64,000 bases of DNA from Citromicrobium sp. JLT1363 (GCF_000186705.1 NZ_AEUE01000006.1:248001-312000), one strand, 5' to 3'; positions 18,098 through 27,668 are shown, counted from the stretch's first letter. Made by a program: numbers and translations. The notes: generated from the letters alone by a model not told the origin.

Positions 18098-19900
18098 ATG
18101 GCGACGACGGCCCCCTCTTCCACTTTCAGCTATGTCTGCGGTGTCGAACGCTCGCTCGGCGGGCGCAGCTGGCGCTGGCGCGGTGGCCACAACCAGTATG
18201 CCGACGCCGCCGGAGGCCTGGGCGACGATATTCTTACCCAGCTGCTGCTCGCGCGAGGGGTGACACGGGACGATCTGGACCGGCAGCGCGAGCCCAAGCT
18301 GTCCGCCTTCCTGCCCGACCCTTCCATCTTCCAGGACATGGACGTGGCGGCGGAGCGCATGGCGCAGGCCATCCTGACGCGCGAAAAGGTGACGATCTAC
18401 GGCGATTACGATGTGGACGGCGCGACCTCGGCCGCGCTTCTGATTCGCCTGTTCCGCATGCTGGGCCACGAAGCGGACTACTATATCCCGGACCGGCTGC
18501 TGGAGGGGTATGGCCCCAGTGGCGAAGCGCTGGTGAAGCTGGGCGAACAGGGATCGAGCCTGGTCGTCACGGTCGATTGCGGAGCGATGGCGCACGAAGC
18601 GCTGGCGGCGGCGCGCGATGCGGGCGTGGATGTAATCGTGATCGACCACCACAAGTGCTCGCCCGAACGCCCTGCGGCCGTGGCGCTGGTCAATCCCAAC
18701 CGCCTGGATGAGGAAGACGAGGCGGCCGCGCATGGCCATCTGGCGGCCGTCGGGGTGGCGTTCCTCGCCGCCATCGCACTGGTGCGCAAGCTGCGCGAGG
18801 GCGGCTATTTCAAGGATCGGAAGGAGCCGGACCTGCGCGGTCTGCTCGATCTGGTGGCATTGGGCACGGTTGCCGACGTCGCTGCCCTGCACGGGCTCAA
18901 CCGCGCATTCGTGGCGCAAGGCCTCAAGGTGATGGCCAAGCGCGCGAACACCGGGATGAGCGCGCTGATCGATGCAAGCCGCCTGACCCGCGCGCCGATA
19001 TCCTCCGATCTCGGCTTCGCGCTCGGCCCGCGAATCAATGCAGGCGGCCGGGTGGGCGAATCGACGCTGGGCGTCCGGCTGCTGACCACCGAGGATCCCG
19101 AGGAAGCCGCTCTGATTGCTGCCCAGCTCTCTCAGCTCAACGATGATCGCCGCGCGATCGAGGCGGAGGTGCAGGAAGCGGGCGAGGCGCAGCTTGCAAG
19201 GCAGGCCAATCGCAACCTGCGAATCGTCCACGGCGATGGCTGGCACCCCGGGGTGATCGGCATTGTCGCCGGTCGCATCAAGGAAAAGACCGGGCGGCCC
19301 AGCATCGTCATCGCGCGCGACCGGAAGACAGGGCTCGGCAAGGGCTCGGGGCGTTCGATCCCGGGCGTCGACCTGGGTGCTGCGATCATGGCCGCGCGCG
19401 AGGAAGGCCTGCTGGAAGCGGGCGGCGGGCACGCGATGGCCGCCGGGCTCACCGTGCGCGAGGACAGGATAGAGGCGCTGGCCGACTGGCTGGAGGCCCG
19501 GCTGGAAAAGCAGGTTTCGGCTGCCAGTGCCGAGGCCTCGCTCGGTTTCGATCTGTCGCTGGGCCCCCGGGGGCTGAGCGTGGATCTGGTCGAAACGCTG
19601 GAAAAAGGCGGCCCCTACGGCATGGGCTGGCCCGGCCCGCGCCTCGCCATCGGGCCGGTGCACATCGTGAAGGTGGACCGGGTCGGCAGCGACCATGTCC
19701 GGCTGGTGGCCGGATCGCGCGAGGGCGGCTCGATCAAGGCGATTGCCTTCAGGATTGCCGATACCGATTTCGGCCAGGCGCTGCTCGCGCTCCATCCGGG
19801 CACGCAGGTATGGCTGGCGGGCCGGGCAAAGGTGGATACCTGGGCCAATACGCCGCGTGCCGAATTGCACCTGGAAGACGCTGCCTTGGCATTGCATTAG
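18098..19900 (+). CDS. recJ: Single-stranded-DNA-specific exonuclease RecJ
   Basis: A 5'-3' ssDNA exonuclease of recombination and mismatch repair. 600 residues, the usual length. The DHH-domain motif YGDYDVDGAT is at 101-110, VIDHHKCS supplies the DHH triad, LVALGTVADV is next, and DHHA1 motif EAGGGHAMAAG appears near 450. All phosphoesterase motifs are intact. The start is ATG at 18098 with only a weak ribosome site. The gene is followed by about 100 bp and then tRNA-Glu on the same strand. Confidence 0.96.
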   Translation: MATTAPSSTFSYVCGVERSLGGRSWRWRGGHNQYADAAGGLGDDILTQLLLARGVTRDDLDRQREPKLSAFLPDPSIFQDMDVAAERMAQAILTREKVTIYGDYDVDGATSAALLIRLFRMLGHEADYYIPDRLLEGYGPSGEALVKLGEQGSSLVVTVDCGAMAHEALAAARDAGVDVIVIDHHKCSPERPAAVALVNPNRLDEEDEAAAHGHLAAVGVAFLAAIALVRKLREGGYFKDRKEPDLRGLLDLVALGTVADVAALHGLNRAFVAQGLKVMAKRANTGMSALIDASRLTRAPISSDLGFALGPRINAGGRVGESTLGVRLLTTEDPEEAALIAAQLSQLNDDRRAIEAEVQEAGEAQLARQANRNLRIVHGDGWHPGVIGIVAGRIKEKTGRPSIVIARDRKTGLGKGSGRSIPGVDLGAAIMAAREEGLLEAGGGHAMAAGLTVREDRIEALADWLEARLEKQVSAASAEASLGFDLSLGPRGLSVDLVETLEKGGPYGMGWPGPRLAIGPVHIVKVDRVGSDHVRLVAGSREGGSIKAIAFRIADTDFGQALLALHPGTQVWLAGRAKVDTWANTPRAELHLEDAALALH

Positions 19901-20007
19901 AAATTGCACGAACTTGGGCTTGACCCATTCCAGTCACCTGCCTAAACGCGCGGCTCGCTTCGGCGCTAACGGCTTTTGCCCGACCGCCAGAAGCTTCTTT
20001 CGGATGT

Positions 20008-20082
20008 GGCCCCTTCGTCTAGCGGTTAGGACGCGGCCCTTTCACGGCTGAAACACGGGTTCGATTCCCGTAGGGGTCACCA
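20008..20082 (+). tRNA. tRNA-Glu (anticodon TTC)
   Basis: A 75-nt cloverleaf with encoded CCA. The acceptor GGCCCCT pairs with AGGGGTC (one G-U). The D arm is GTCT/GGAC, the anticodon arm CGGCC-CTTTCAC-GGCTG puts TTC at 34-36, and the T arm is built on GGGTTCGATTCCC. All stems form. Confidence 0.97.
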
Positions 20083-20155
20083 TCCGGAAGCCTTCGGCTC
20101 ATGCCGATGCAACAAACCCTCCCAGAACCAGTATTGCGCATGCCCTGACGGGAAG

Positions 20156-20173
20156 GCGGGGAAATTTCCCCGC
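20156..20173. other. Perfect 18-bp palindrome between tRNA-Glu and phoR
   Basis: GCGGGGAAATTTCCCCGC reads the same on both strands. As RNA it could fold into a six-pair GC stem with an AAATTT loop, which might end the tRNA transcript, but no T-run follows. It could equally be an operator upstream of phoR, whose ATG is 39 bases further on. Confidence 0.4.
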
Positions 20174-20212
20174 ACTGGCTTAACGCGGCGAATCACCCTA
20201 GGGCCCCTGCCC

Positions 20213-21484
20213 ATGCACAAGCCGCTCGTCTTGCCGTGGGCCGGCCTCATGATCGCCGCCGCCAGCGCCATCCTGATTGCTCTGTCTGGCATACCGGTGG
20301 CCTATTCGCTGGCTATCTGGCTGGTGTGGTCGCTCACGCTGCTGATCAGCCAGCCCCACGAACCGATCGTCGAATCCGATCCGCGCCCGGAAGGCCTATC
20401 GCGCGAGAGTCTGATCGGGATGATCGAGAATGCCCATTCGCCGCTGCTGCTGGTCGATCGCAAACGCGTGCTGATCGCCAATGCGTCCGCGCGGGCGCTG
20501 CTGGGCGAGCATGTGGTGGGCCAGGACGTGCGCGTTGCGATTCGCCATCCGCGCGCCATCGCGCTGATGGACAGCGATACTCATGGCGAAGCGATCGTGA
20601 CCGGTCTTGTCCGGCGCAAGGATGTGTACCGCGTCAGCCGCTATGCGATCGACGATCACACCGCGGTGATCGAGCTGATCTCCAAAACCGCCGAATCCGA
20701 TGTCAGCCGCGCGCACACGGATTTCGTGGCCAATGCCAGCCACGAGCTACGCACGCCGCTATCCTCCATCATCGGCTACGTCGAAACGCTCAGCGAACAT
20801 CCGGAGGACATCGACGAAGCGACGGCGCGCAAGTTTCTCGATACGATTCACCGTGAAGCGCAAAGGCTCCAGAACCTTGTCAGCGACCTGATGTCGCTCT
20901 CGCGGGTCGAGGCGGAGAAACATGACCGGCCGGACGCGCCGGTCGATCTCAACCACCTTGTCGAGCGCGCAGCGCGCGAGGGCGCGGGGGCCAATCGGAG
21001 CGAACGGGTCACTTTCGAGGCGGAAGGCCAGTTCGAAGTGCTCGGCGATACGCAGCAGCTGGAACAGCTTGTGCGCAACCTTGTGGACAACGCGTTGAAA
21101 TACGGCCGTCCGGACAGCCCCGTTGTCCTGCGCCTGACAGAATCCGCACTTGGCGAGGCAAAACTCGAAGTCGTGGACCAGGGTGAGGGAATCGAACCCG
21201 AGCACCTGCCCCATCTGACACGCCGATTCTACCGGACCGATCCGGGGCGCAGCCGCATGTCCGGGGGCACGGGCCTTGGCCTGGCGATCGTGAAGCACAT
21301 TGTCGAACGCCACCACGGACGGCTCGACATAGAAAGCGAGGTCGGGCAGGGAACGACCGTAACCGTTCGCATCCCGCAGTATCACGCGCCCGGCGCCACC
21401 GAAGACACGCAAGCTGCGGAGGAAACCTCCTCCGATAGCGTCACCCAAGTCCCACAGTCGGGGGATGCACCACCCGCAACGTGA
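20213..21484 (+). CDS. phoR: Phosphate regulon sensor histidine kinase
   Basis: The membrane kinase that phosphorylates PhoB under phosphate limitation. 423 residues: two N-terminal membrane helices within the first 45, a PAS-like part (about 65-150), the H-box FVANASHELRTPLSSIIGY with the phospho-accepting His, N-box LVRNLVDNALKYG and G-boxes GEGIEPEH and GGTGLGLAIVKHI. A low-complexity acidic tail follows. The linked pst genes, phoU and phoB make the PhoR assignment firm. It stands 145 bp upstream of pstC, and a Pho box lies in that gap. Confidence 0.94.
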   Translation: MHKPLVLPWAGLMIAAASAILIALSGIPVAYSLAIWLVWSLTLLISQPHEPIVESDPRPEGLSRESLIGMIENAHSPLLLVDRKRVLIANASARALLGEHVVGQDVRVAIRHPRAIALMDSDTHGEAIVTGLVRRKDVYRVSRYAIDDHTAVIELISKTAESDVSRAHTDFVANASHELRTPLSSIIGYVETLSEHPEDIDEATARKFLDTIHREAQRLQNLVSDLMSLSRVEAEKHDRPDAPVDLNHLVERAAREGAGANRSERVTFEAEGQFEVLGDTQQLEQLVRNLVDNALKYGRPDSPVVLRLTESALGEAKLEVVDQGEGIEPEHLPHLTRRFYRTDPGRSRMSGGTGLGLAIVKHIVERHHGRLDIESEVGQGTTVTVRIPQYHAPGATEDTQAAEETSSDSVTQVPQSGDAPPAT

Positions 21485-21488
21485 GCAA

Positions 21489-21506
21489 ATGTCATCACAT
21501 TGTCAC
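21489..21506 (+). promoter_or_regulatory. Pho box (PhoB binding site) upstream of pstC
   Basis: ATGTCATCACATTGTCAC matches the PhoB consensus CTGTCAT-N4-CTGTCAT: two direct 7-bp repeats 11 bp apart. It lies just after the phoR stop and about 125 bp before pstC, so the pst operon probably has its own PhoB-activated promoter here. Confidence 0.8.
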
Positions 21507-21629
21507 GTAGTATCAACAACGCGTGGGCGCTGCCGCTTTCCAATCGGCACCACACACCATTATGCCTGGATCAGAGCCGTTCACTGAAAAGTTGCGGCTG
21601 AATGGGGATTGAGAGGATCCGACCGCAGC

Positions 21630-23015
21630 ATGTCACCTGCGTTTCTTTTTCTGCTTGCGATCGGCCTCGGGCTGGCGGGCTGGCTCGCGGGCCGCGCCAA
21701 GGCTCGCGCCTTCACGCGCGATAGCGAACCGCGCCGGGTGGTGGCCCGGCCAGGCTATCATGCGTGGTTCGTTGCGATCTGGGTCGCGCTGCCGCTGGCG
21801 CTGTTCGCGGTGGTCTGGAGCATCCTGTCGCCGATCCTGGTCGAACAGTGGGTTCTCGCCTCGCCCGCCGCGCAGGATCTGCCCGCCTTCGGTTTCCAGC
21901 GCCAGTCGATGCTCGCGGAGGCACGCGCGGTCGCCAATGGCCACGCAGCCGGCGTGTTCAATCCCGACGCGCAGGCGCTGGTAGAGCCCTTCCGCCAGGC
22001 GGACCGATTCTACAGCCTCGTCGGCTTCGGCTTTGCCCTGGCGATGGCCGCCATCCTGGGACTGTGGGCCTATAGTCGGCTCAAGCCCGCCTTCACTGCG
22101 CGGGTGAAGGTGGAACGCGCGGTGATGGGCCTGCTGCTGCTCGCATCGCTGGTGGCGATCCTGACCACCTTCGGCATTCTCGCCAGCCTGGTGTTCGAGA
22201 CGATCCGGTTCTTCGGCATGGTCTCGCCGATCGATTTCCTGTTCGGGCTGAGCTGGAACCCCGATCCCATGGCAAATCCGGATGCGCCACAGGGCGACCG
22301 ATACGGGGCCATTCCGCTTTTCTGGGGCACGATCTTCATCGGTGCGATCATCGCCATGATCGTGGCCATCCCGCTTGGCATGATGAGCGCGATTTACCTC
22401 ACGCAATATGCCAGCTCGCGCTGGCGCAAGATCATCAAGCCCGCGCTGGAGATTCTCGCGGGCGTCCCGACCGTGGTCTACGGCTATTTCGCGGCGCTGA
22501 CCGTGGCACCCATGATCCGCGATGCGGCGCAGGCGGTGGGCATCACCAATGCCTCTTCCGAAAGCGCGCTTGCCGCAGGCCTGGTGATGGGCGTGATGAT
22601 CATTCCCTTCGTATCCTCGATGGCCGACGACAGTATCGCAGCCGTTCCCGCCTCCATGCGCGATGGCAGCCTGGCGATGGGCGCGACCCAGTCCGAAACG
22701 ATCAAGAGGGTGCTGATTCCGGCCGCCCTGCCCGGCATCGTCGGCGGCGTGATGCTGGCCGTCAGCCGTGCAATCGGCGAAACCATGATCGTGGCGATGG
22801 CCGCATCGACCGCCGCCAACCTTTCCGCCAACCCGCTGGAGGCAATGACCACCGTGACGGTGCAGATCGTCGCCCTGCTAACGGGCGAAGGCAGCTTCGA
22901 TCACCCGGCAACGCTCAGCGCCTTCGCGCTCGGCTTCGTGCTGTTCATGGTCACGCTGCTCCTCAATTTCATAGCCCTGCGCGTCGTCAAGCGCTTCCGG
23001 GAGGCATATGAGTAA
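21630..23015 (+). CDS. pstC: Phosphate ABC transporter permease PstC
   Basis: One of the two inner-membrane channel subunits of the high-affinity phosphate importer. 461 residues, longer than the E. coli protein because of an extended N-terminal membrane part, as usual in alphaproteobacteria. Permease motif GATQSETIKRVLIPAALPGIVGG with SRAIGETMIV is the ABC coupling loop. The ATG at 21630 (AGAGGA 12 bases upstream) is preferred over TTG at 21609. The 3' end overlaps pstA by 8 bp. Confidence 0.95.
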   Translation: MSPAFLFLLAIGLGLAGWLAGRAKARAFTRDSEPRRVVARPGYHAWFVAIWVALPLALFAVVWSILSPILVEQWVLASPAAQDLPAFGFQRQSMLAEARAVANGHAAGVFNPDAQALVEPFRQADRFYSLVGFGFALAMAAILGLWAYSRLKPAFTARVKVERAVMGLLLLASLVAILTTFGILASLVFETIRFFGMVSPIDFLFGLSWNPDPMANPDAPQGDRYGAIPLFWGTIFIGAIIAMIVAIPLGMMSAIYLTQYASSRWRKIIKPALEILAGVPTVVYGYFAALTVAPMIRDAAQAVGITNASSESALAAGLVMGVMIIPFVSSMADDSIAAVPASMRDGSLAMGATQSETIKRVLIPAALPGIVGGVMLAVSRAIGETMIVAMAASTAANLSANPLEAMTTVTVQIVALLTGEGSFDHPATLSAFALGFVLFMVTLLLNFIALRVVKRFREAYE

Positions 23016-24273
23016 CCCCGCACAACTCGAAGGTGCCCAACCCACCCGCACCGAGGCGTTCGAAAAGCGCCTCAAGCAGCGCTATGCCTCCGAACGGCGG
23101 TTCAAGCGCTTCGGGCTGCTGGCGATCCTCGTCTCGATTGCGATCCTGTTCATCCTGCTCGGCAACATGACGATCAACGGCATCGGCGGTTTCCAGCGCG
23201 CGGAGCTGCAGGTGCCGATCGACTTCGCCGAAAGCGGCCTGGCGGGCGATCAGGCAACCCTCAGCCAGCCAAGCGCGATCCAGACGCTGGAAATCCAGGG
23301 CCTGCCTGAGATCGTCGCGTTCTCTGCCGAACAGGCCATGGGCGAAGCGGGCGCCGCTCAGCTGAGCGAAGACGCGTGGCGCGAAGTGGCCGAGACGCTG
23401 ATCGCCGATCCCGGCATGCTGAACCGGCAGGAAACCTTCTGGCTCCCCGCCAGCGGCGACCTTGCCAAGGGCCTGGACGAAGAAGGTTCGCCCGAGATGC
23501 AGGCCCTCGCCCAGGAATTGCAGAGCGCCGGGCATCTCGCAAAGCGGTTCGACGGAGGGTTCCTGACCCGGTCTGACGCAACCGACCCGCAGCAGGTCGG
23601 CGTGTGGGGCGCGCTCAAGGGATCGATCCTGACCATGATCGTCACGCTGGCGCTGGCCTTCCCCATCGGTGTGCTGTCCGCGCTCTACCTCGAGGAATAT
23701 GCCCCCAAGAACCGCTGGACCGACCTGATCGAGGTTTCGATCAACAATCTGGCGGCGGTCCCTTCGATCATCTTCGGCCTTCTGGGCCTGGCGGTGTTTC
23801 TGACGATCTTCCCCAATATGCGATCCGCCCCGCTGATCGGCGGGATGACGCTGGCGCTGATGACCATGCCGGTAATCGTGATTTCGGGCCGCAACGCGAT
23901 CAAGGCGGTGCCTCCTTCGATCCGCGACGGGGCGCTGGCCGTGGGCGCGAGCCCGGTACAGGTGGTGTTCCACCATGTCCTGCCGCTTGCCCTGCCCGGC
24001 ATCCTGACCGGCACGATCATCGGCATGGCGCGCGCGCTGGGCGAAACCGCGCCGCTGCTGCTGATCGGCATGCGCGCCTTCGTGGCAACCCCGCCCGACG
24101 GCTTCACCTCGCCGGCCACCGTGCTGCCGGTGCAAATCTTCCTGTGGTCGGATGAAATCGACCGTGGCTTCATCGAACGGACCAGCGCCGCGATTATCGT
24201 GCTACTGCTGTTCCTGCTCGTCATGAACGCCCTCGCCATTTACCTGCGCAACAAGTTCGAGAAAAGCTGGTGA
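23008..24273 (+). CDS. pstA: Phosphate ABC transporter permease PstA
   Basis: The second channel subunit of the phosphate importer. 421 residues with a long periplasmic insertion (about 55-185) typical of alphaproteobacterial PstA (DUF3333-type N-terminus). Coupling-loop motif [20 protein letters not shown] and [14 protein letters not shown] are clear. The ATG at 23008 lies inside the pstC end, and the stop overlaps the GTG start of pstB, so translation is probably coupled across the operon. Confidence 0.95.
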   Translation: MSNPAQLEGAQPTRTEAFEKRLKQRYASERRFKRFGLLAILVSIAILFILLGNMTINGIGGFQRAELQVPIDFAESGLAGDQATLSQPSAIQTLEIQGLPEIVAFSAEQAMGEAGAAQLSEDAWREVAETLIADPGMLNRQETFWLPASGDLAKGLDEEGSPEMQALAQELQSAGHLAKRFDGGFLTRSDATDPQQVGVWGALKGSILTMIVTLALAFPIGVLSALYLEEYAPKNRWTDLIEVSINNLAAVPSIIFGLLGLAVFLTIFPNMRSAPLIGGMTLALMTMPVIVISGRNAIKAVPPSIRDGALAVGASPVQVVFHHVLPLALPGILTGTIIGMARALGETAPLLLIGMRAFVATPPDGFTSPATVLPVQIFLWSDEIDRGFIERTSAAIIVLLLFLLVMNALAIYLRNKFEKSW

Positions 24274-25058
24274 CCGTACTCCACGAAATGGATGAAAAGG
24301 CCGAAGCCAAGATGCGCGCGCGCGACGTCTCGGTCTATTATGGGGACAAGAAGGCGATCGACGATGTCTCGATCGATATCCCGACCAAGTTCGTCACCGC
24401 CTTCATCGGCCCATCGGGCTGCGGGAAATCGACCTTCCTGCGCACGCTCAACCGCATGAACGACACGATTGCGTCGGCGCGGGTGGAAGGCGATATCGAG
24501 CTCGACGGAGAGAATATCTATTCGAGCGGGATGGACGTGGTGCAGCTGCGTGCACGCGTGGGCATGGTGTTCCAGAAGCCCAATCCCTTCCCCAAGTCGA
24601 TCTACGACAACATTGCCTATGGCCCCAAGATTCACGGGCTGGCGAACAGCAAGGGCGATCTGGACGAGATCGTCGAGAAATCGCTGCAGCGCGCAGGCCT
24701 GTGGAACGAGGTGAAGGACCGGCTCGGCGAATCGGGCACCGCGCTTTCCGGCGGCCAGCAGCAGCGCCTGTGCATCGCGCGGGCCATCGCGGTGGACCCC
24801 GAAGTGATCCTGATGGACGAGCCCGCTTCGGCGCTGGACCCCATCGCCACCGCCAAGATCGAGGAGCTGATCGACGAGCTGGCGGGTCGGTACGCCATCG
24901 TGATCGTCACCCACTCCATGCAACAGGCCGCCCGGGTCAGCCAGCGCACCGCCTTCTTCCATCTCGGCAAGATGGTGGAGTATGGACCGACGGACGAGAT
25001 CTTCACCAATCCGTTGGAAGAGCGTACCAAGGACTACATCACCGGACGATACGGATGA
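24270..25058 (+). CDS. pstB: Phosphate ABC transporter ATP-binding protein
   Basis: The ATPase of the phosphate importer. 262 residues with Walker [25 protein letters not shown], signature [14 protein letters not shown], Walker [14 protein letters not shown] and [11 protein letters not shown], the diagnostic PstB pattern. The start is GTG at 24270, overlapping the pstA stop by four bases (GTGA). The stop overlaps phoU by ATGA. Confidence 0.96.
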   Translation: MTVLHEMDEKAEAKMRARDVSVYYGDKKAIDDVSIDIPTKFVTAFIGPSGCGKSTFLRTLNRMNDTIASARVEGDIELDGENIYSSGMDVVQLRARVGMVFQKPNPFPKSIYDNIAYGPKIHGLANSKGDLDEIVEKSLQRAGLWNEVKDRLGESGTALSGGQQQRLCIARAIAVDPEVILMDEPASALDPIATAKIEELIDELAGRYAIVIVTHSMQQAARVSQRTAFFHLGKMVEYGPTDEIFTNPLEERTKDYITGRYG

Positions 25059-25726
25059 TTGCCGAACACACCGTCAAGGCCTTCGACGAGGATATCACGC
25101 GGCTGCGCGGCCTCATCACCGAGATGGGCGGCCTGGCGGAAACCGCGCTGGAAGGCGCGCTCGATGCGCTGATCCGCGGCGACGAGGTGCTCGCCGAACG
25201 CATCGTTGCAGACGACCGCAAGCTCGATACCCTGGAAATCGAGGTCGACCGGCTGGCGGTGAAAATCATCGCCCTGCGCGCGCCCATGGCGGACGACCTG
25301 CGCGAGGTGATCGCCGCGCTCAAGATCGCGGGCGTGGTGGAACGGATCGGCGACTACGCCAAGAACATCGCCAAGCGCGTGGGCCAGATCGAGGGGCGCA
25401 CCCGGTTCGAACCGCTCACCCTGCTGCCCGCCATGGCCGATCTTGCGGCGGAGATGGTGCACGACGTGCTGACCGCCTACGCCGCGCGCGACCCGGCGCT
25501 GGCGCGGGAGGTGATCGCATCGGACAAGAAGGTCGACGCCTTTTACAACTCGATTTTCCGCAATCTTGTCAGTCATATGGTCGAAAATCCTGCGACCATT
25601 TCCAGTGCGGCGCAGCTGCTGTTCGTGGCGCGCAACATAGAGCGGATCGGCGACCATGCCACGAACGTGGCGGAGATGGTCTACTTCGCCGCGACCGGTT
25701 CCTACCCTCTGGACGACGATAGTTGA
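25055..25726 (+). CDS. phoU: Phosphate signalling regulator PhoU
   Basis: Links PstSCAB activity to PhoR and damps the phosphate response. 223 residues, two similar three-helix repeats. The repeat motifs are visible: [29 protein letters not shown] in the first half and [20 protein letters not shown] in the second, each with the conserved E-R-I-G-D metal-binding core. The ATG at 25055 overlaps the pstB stop. A frame reading further upstream is antisense-free but lies wholly inside pstB. Confidence 0.95.
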   Translation: MIAEHTVKAFDEDITRLRGLITEMGGLAETALEGALDALIRGDEVLAERIVADDRKLDTLEIEVDRLAVKIIALRAPMADDLREVIAALKIAGVVERIGDYAKNIAKRVGQIEGRTRFEPLTLLPAMADLAAEMVHDVLTAYAARDPALAREVIASDKKVDAFYNSIFRNLVSHMVENPATISSAAQLLFVARNIERIGDHATNVAEMVYFAATGSYPLDDDS

Positions 25727-25750
25727 CACCGTGTCGTCCCGTCGTAACAG
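25723..25750 (+). promoter_or_regulatory. Possible internal promoter ahead of phoB
   Basis: TTGACA at 25723-25728 overlaps the phoU stop and is followed 16 bp later by TAACAG (25745-25750), a weak sigma70-like pair. It would let phoB be made apart from the pst operon. The gap phoU-phoB (55 bp) is the largest inside the operon downstream of pstC. Suggestive only. Confidence 0.3.
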
Positions 25751-25781
25751 ACATGACAGCGAGCGATTTGCGAGACTTCCT

Positions 25782-26471
25782 GTGCCCTCAGCCAAGCTGA
25801 TCCTAGTCGAAGACGATCCGGCGCTTGCCGAATTGCTCGAATTTCGTTTTGCGAACGAGGGCTACCAGGTCCGCGTCACCGCCGATGGCGACGAGGCGCT
25901 CCTGATGGCGAGCGAAGATGTGCCCGATCTCATCATCCTCGACTGGATGATCGAAGGCACCAGCGGGATAGAGGTCTGCCGGCGCCTGCGCCGCGACAAG
26001 GAAACCGCGCATGTCCCGATCATCATGCTCACCGCCCGCGAGGCGGAGGACGACCGCGTGCGCGGCCTGGAAACGGGTGCGGACGATTACCTGACCAAGC
26101 CTTTCAGCCCGCGCGAGCTCCTTGCCCGTGTGGCCGCCGTGATGCGCCGCATCCGCCCCGCCCTTGCCGGCGAAGCGATCGAGGTGGGCGATATCCGGCT
26201 CGATCCCGTGGCGCACAAGGTCGAACGGCGCGGGCGAAGCCTGCAACTCGGCCCGACCGAGTACCGGCTGCTCAAGTTCTTCATGGAAAGCCCGGGGCGC
26301 GTCTTCAGCCGGGGCCAGCTTCTGGACGGCGTCTGGGGCACGGGCAGCGATATCGAACTGCGCACGGTCGACGTCCATATTCGCCGCCTGCGCAAGGCGC
26401 TGGAGCTGGATGGCGCGAAGGATCCGATCCGTACGGTCCGGTCTGCCGGATACGCATTGGAAGCGGTCTGA
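25782..26471 (+). CDS. phoB: Phosphate regulon response regulator
   Basis: DNA-binding activator of phosphate-starvation genes. The GTG at 25782 gives 229 residues, exactly the common PhoB length. The receiver has acidic VEDDP, phospho-acceptor in IILDWMIEG, MLTAR and YLTKPF. The C-terminal winged helix has LGPTEYRLLKFFMESPGRVFSR and VDVHIRRLRKAL. An ATG at 25753 is out of frame and opens only 15 codons. It probably binds the Pho box at 21489-21506. Confidence 0.95.
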   Translation: MPSAKLILVEDDPALAELLEFRFANEGYQVRVTADGDEALLMASEDVPDLIILDWMIEGTSGIEVCRRLRRDKETAHVPIIMLTAREAEDDRVRGLETGADDYLTKPFSPRELLARVAAVMRRIRPALAGEAIEVGDIRLDPVAHKVERRGRSLQLGPTEYRLLKFFMESPGRVFSRGQLLDGVWGTGSDIELRTVDVHIRRLRKALELDGAKDPIRTVRSAGYALEAV

Positions 26472-26473
26472 AA

Positions 26474-26905
26474 ATGAAAGGCGGGGCGCGCTACGCCGTC
26501 CCCGGCCTGCTGATCGCCCTTTGGGCCGTGACACTGTTCCTCCCGGTGGTGACTGTCGATCACGTCAATGAAGATCAGACGTTCCCGGGATTGTGGGTCA
26601 TGCTCCTCGGCACGTTCCTGGGGTGGATGATCTTGCAGTTCGCTGCGTTTGCCAACCCGGTGTTCCTTTTCGCGCTCGGCTACAGCGCCTGGCGCGGTGA
26701 TGCAGCGGAGCGCAGGACAATGCGGGTCAGCGCCGCACTTCTGGCACTGGCGATCGTGAGCGCGATATTCTGGCGCATCCTGCCCGACGATTCGGGTGCC
26801 AATCGCATCATTGCCCGGCATTCGGGATATTATCTCTGGATGGCAGTCATGGCGTGCGCTGCCCTGTGGTTGTGGTTCACGGCGCCGCGCCCGCAAGAGA
26901 CCTAG
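26474..26905 (+). CDS. Hypothetical four-helix membrane protein
   Basis: A 143-residue protein with about four membrane helices (near 8-28, 42-70, 85-101 and 120-138). It starts two bases after the phoB stop, so it is likely co-transcribed with phoB, but no link to phosphate is visible in its sequence. I recognise no family. Its stop and that of the convergent extensin-like gene share the four bases CTAG. Confidence 0.7.
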   Translation: MKGGARYAVPGLLIALWAVTLFLPVVTVDHVNEDQTFPGLWVMLLGTFLGWMILQFAAFANPVFLFALGYSAWRGDAAERRTMRVSAALLALAIVSAIFWRILPDDSGANRIIARHSGYYLWMAVMACAALWLWFTAPRPQET

Positions 26906-27666
26906 CGGCATACTCCGCCGAAGCCGCGGCTTTCCTGATCGAGATGAAAATGGTCGCGGTGGGCCTCGTTGTAATCGGGCGATAACACGGTGCCGAAGGC
27001 CACGCAGGCGCCGTCGCGTACCTCGTGCAGGAATTGCGACCGCTCATCTTCGGTGTCCCAGTCGTTGACGATGGCGATCCGCGTGCCGTCTTCCAGCACG
27101 AAACCTGCGATATCGATTGCGTTGCCGGTGGCGTGCTCGCTCCACGGGCCCTCGTCGCGCCCGTAAAGGCGACGGCAGGAAAAGCTGCCGAAATGCTCGA
27201 TCCGCGCGACATCCTGCCCGAAAATCTCCTGCGCGGCGGGCTGCACGCTATCTCGGCGCCAGATTTCCAAAGCCGCCGCCACCGCGCAGGTGGTGTCGGG
27301 GCGGGGATCGGCATAGGGAAATTCGCTCAGAAGCGTGCGGTCTTCGCGCCGACAGGCCCCCTCGCCCACCGGTTCGAGCGGGGTGAAGTCGACCTCGCTG
27401 CGTTCCAGCACCGCACGGCATTGTGCGGGATCGTCGCGCAGGGCGGCAATCTTGGACTTCGTCGCCCACCCCGGTTCGTCGTTGAGATCGAGCGGTGCCC
27501 ACGGATTGCTGCCGGGGTTCTCGGCCAGCCACGCCCTGCCACCGACGAACAGCGCAATCAGCACGAGAATCGTCAGAACGAGCCGATCGGCAGAGAGCCG
27601 GGCGAGCGGGCGCAACATGCGTGCGGCATTCCTCAGCCTTTCGAAACGGGGATTTGCATCTGCCAT
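26902..27666 (-). CDS. Extensin-like C-terminal domain protein
   Basis: A 254-residue protein with one N-terminal membrane anchor (about 28-46) and a periplasmic extensin-like domain (PF06904 type). SEHATGNAIDIAGF and the end segment HRDHFHLDQESRGFGGVCR carry the His/Asp pattern shared with M15 peptidases (HxxxxxxD, HFH), so cell-wall peptide cleavage is plausible. Conserved cysteines (CRREDR, TTCAVA, SCRRLYG, GACVAF, VCR) suggest disulfides. ATG at 27666 is taken; TTG at 27672 overlapping the dnaE2 stop is the alternative. It follows dnaE2 directly. Confidence 0.85.
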   Translation of the reverse strand: MADANPRFERLRNAARMLRPLARLSADRLVLTILVLIALFVGGRAWLAENPGSNPWAPLDLNDEPGWATKSKIAALRDDPAQCRAVLERSEVDFTPLEPVGEGACRREDRTLLSEFPYADPRPDTTCAVAAALEIWRRDSVQPAAQEIFGQDVARIEHFGSFSCRRLYGRDEGPWSEHATGNAIDIAGFVLEDGTRIAIVNDWDTEDERSQFLHEVRDGACVAFGTVLSPDYNEAHRDHFHLDQESRGFGGVCR

Positions 27667-27668
27667 CC

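Noticed and set aside
18014-19909. Open frame of 631 codons antisense to recJ
   Set aside because: The recJ frame has all catalytic motifs; the antisense product has none and begins within the recJ stop region.
19995-20095. Integration (att) site at tRNA-Glu
   Set aside because: A short CGGATG/CATCCG inverted pair flanks the tRNA, but there is no integrase gene or direct repeat of the tRNA end.
25741-25760. Second Pho box before phoB on the minus strand (CTGTCAT then CTGTTAC)
   Set aside because: The repeats are 9 bp apart instead of 11 and face away from phoB; too weak to call.
25753-25800. 15-codon upstream frame overlapping the phoB start
   Set aside because: It has no ribosome site and no sign of regulatory design; probably chance.
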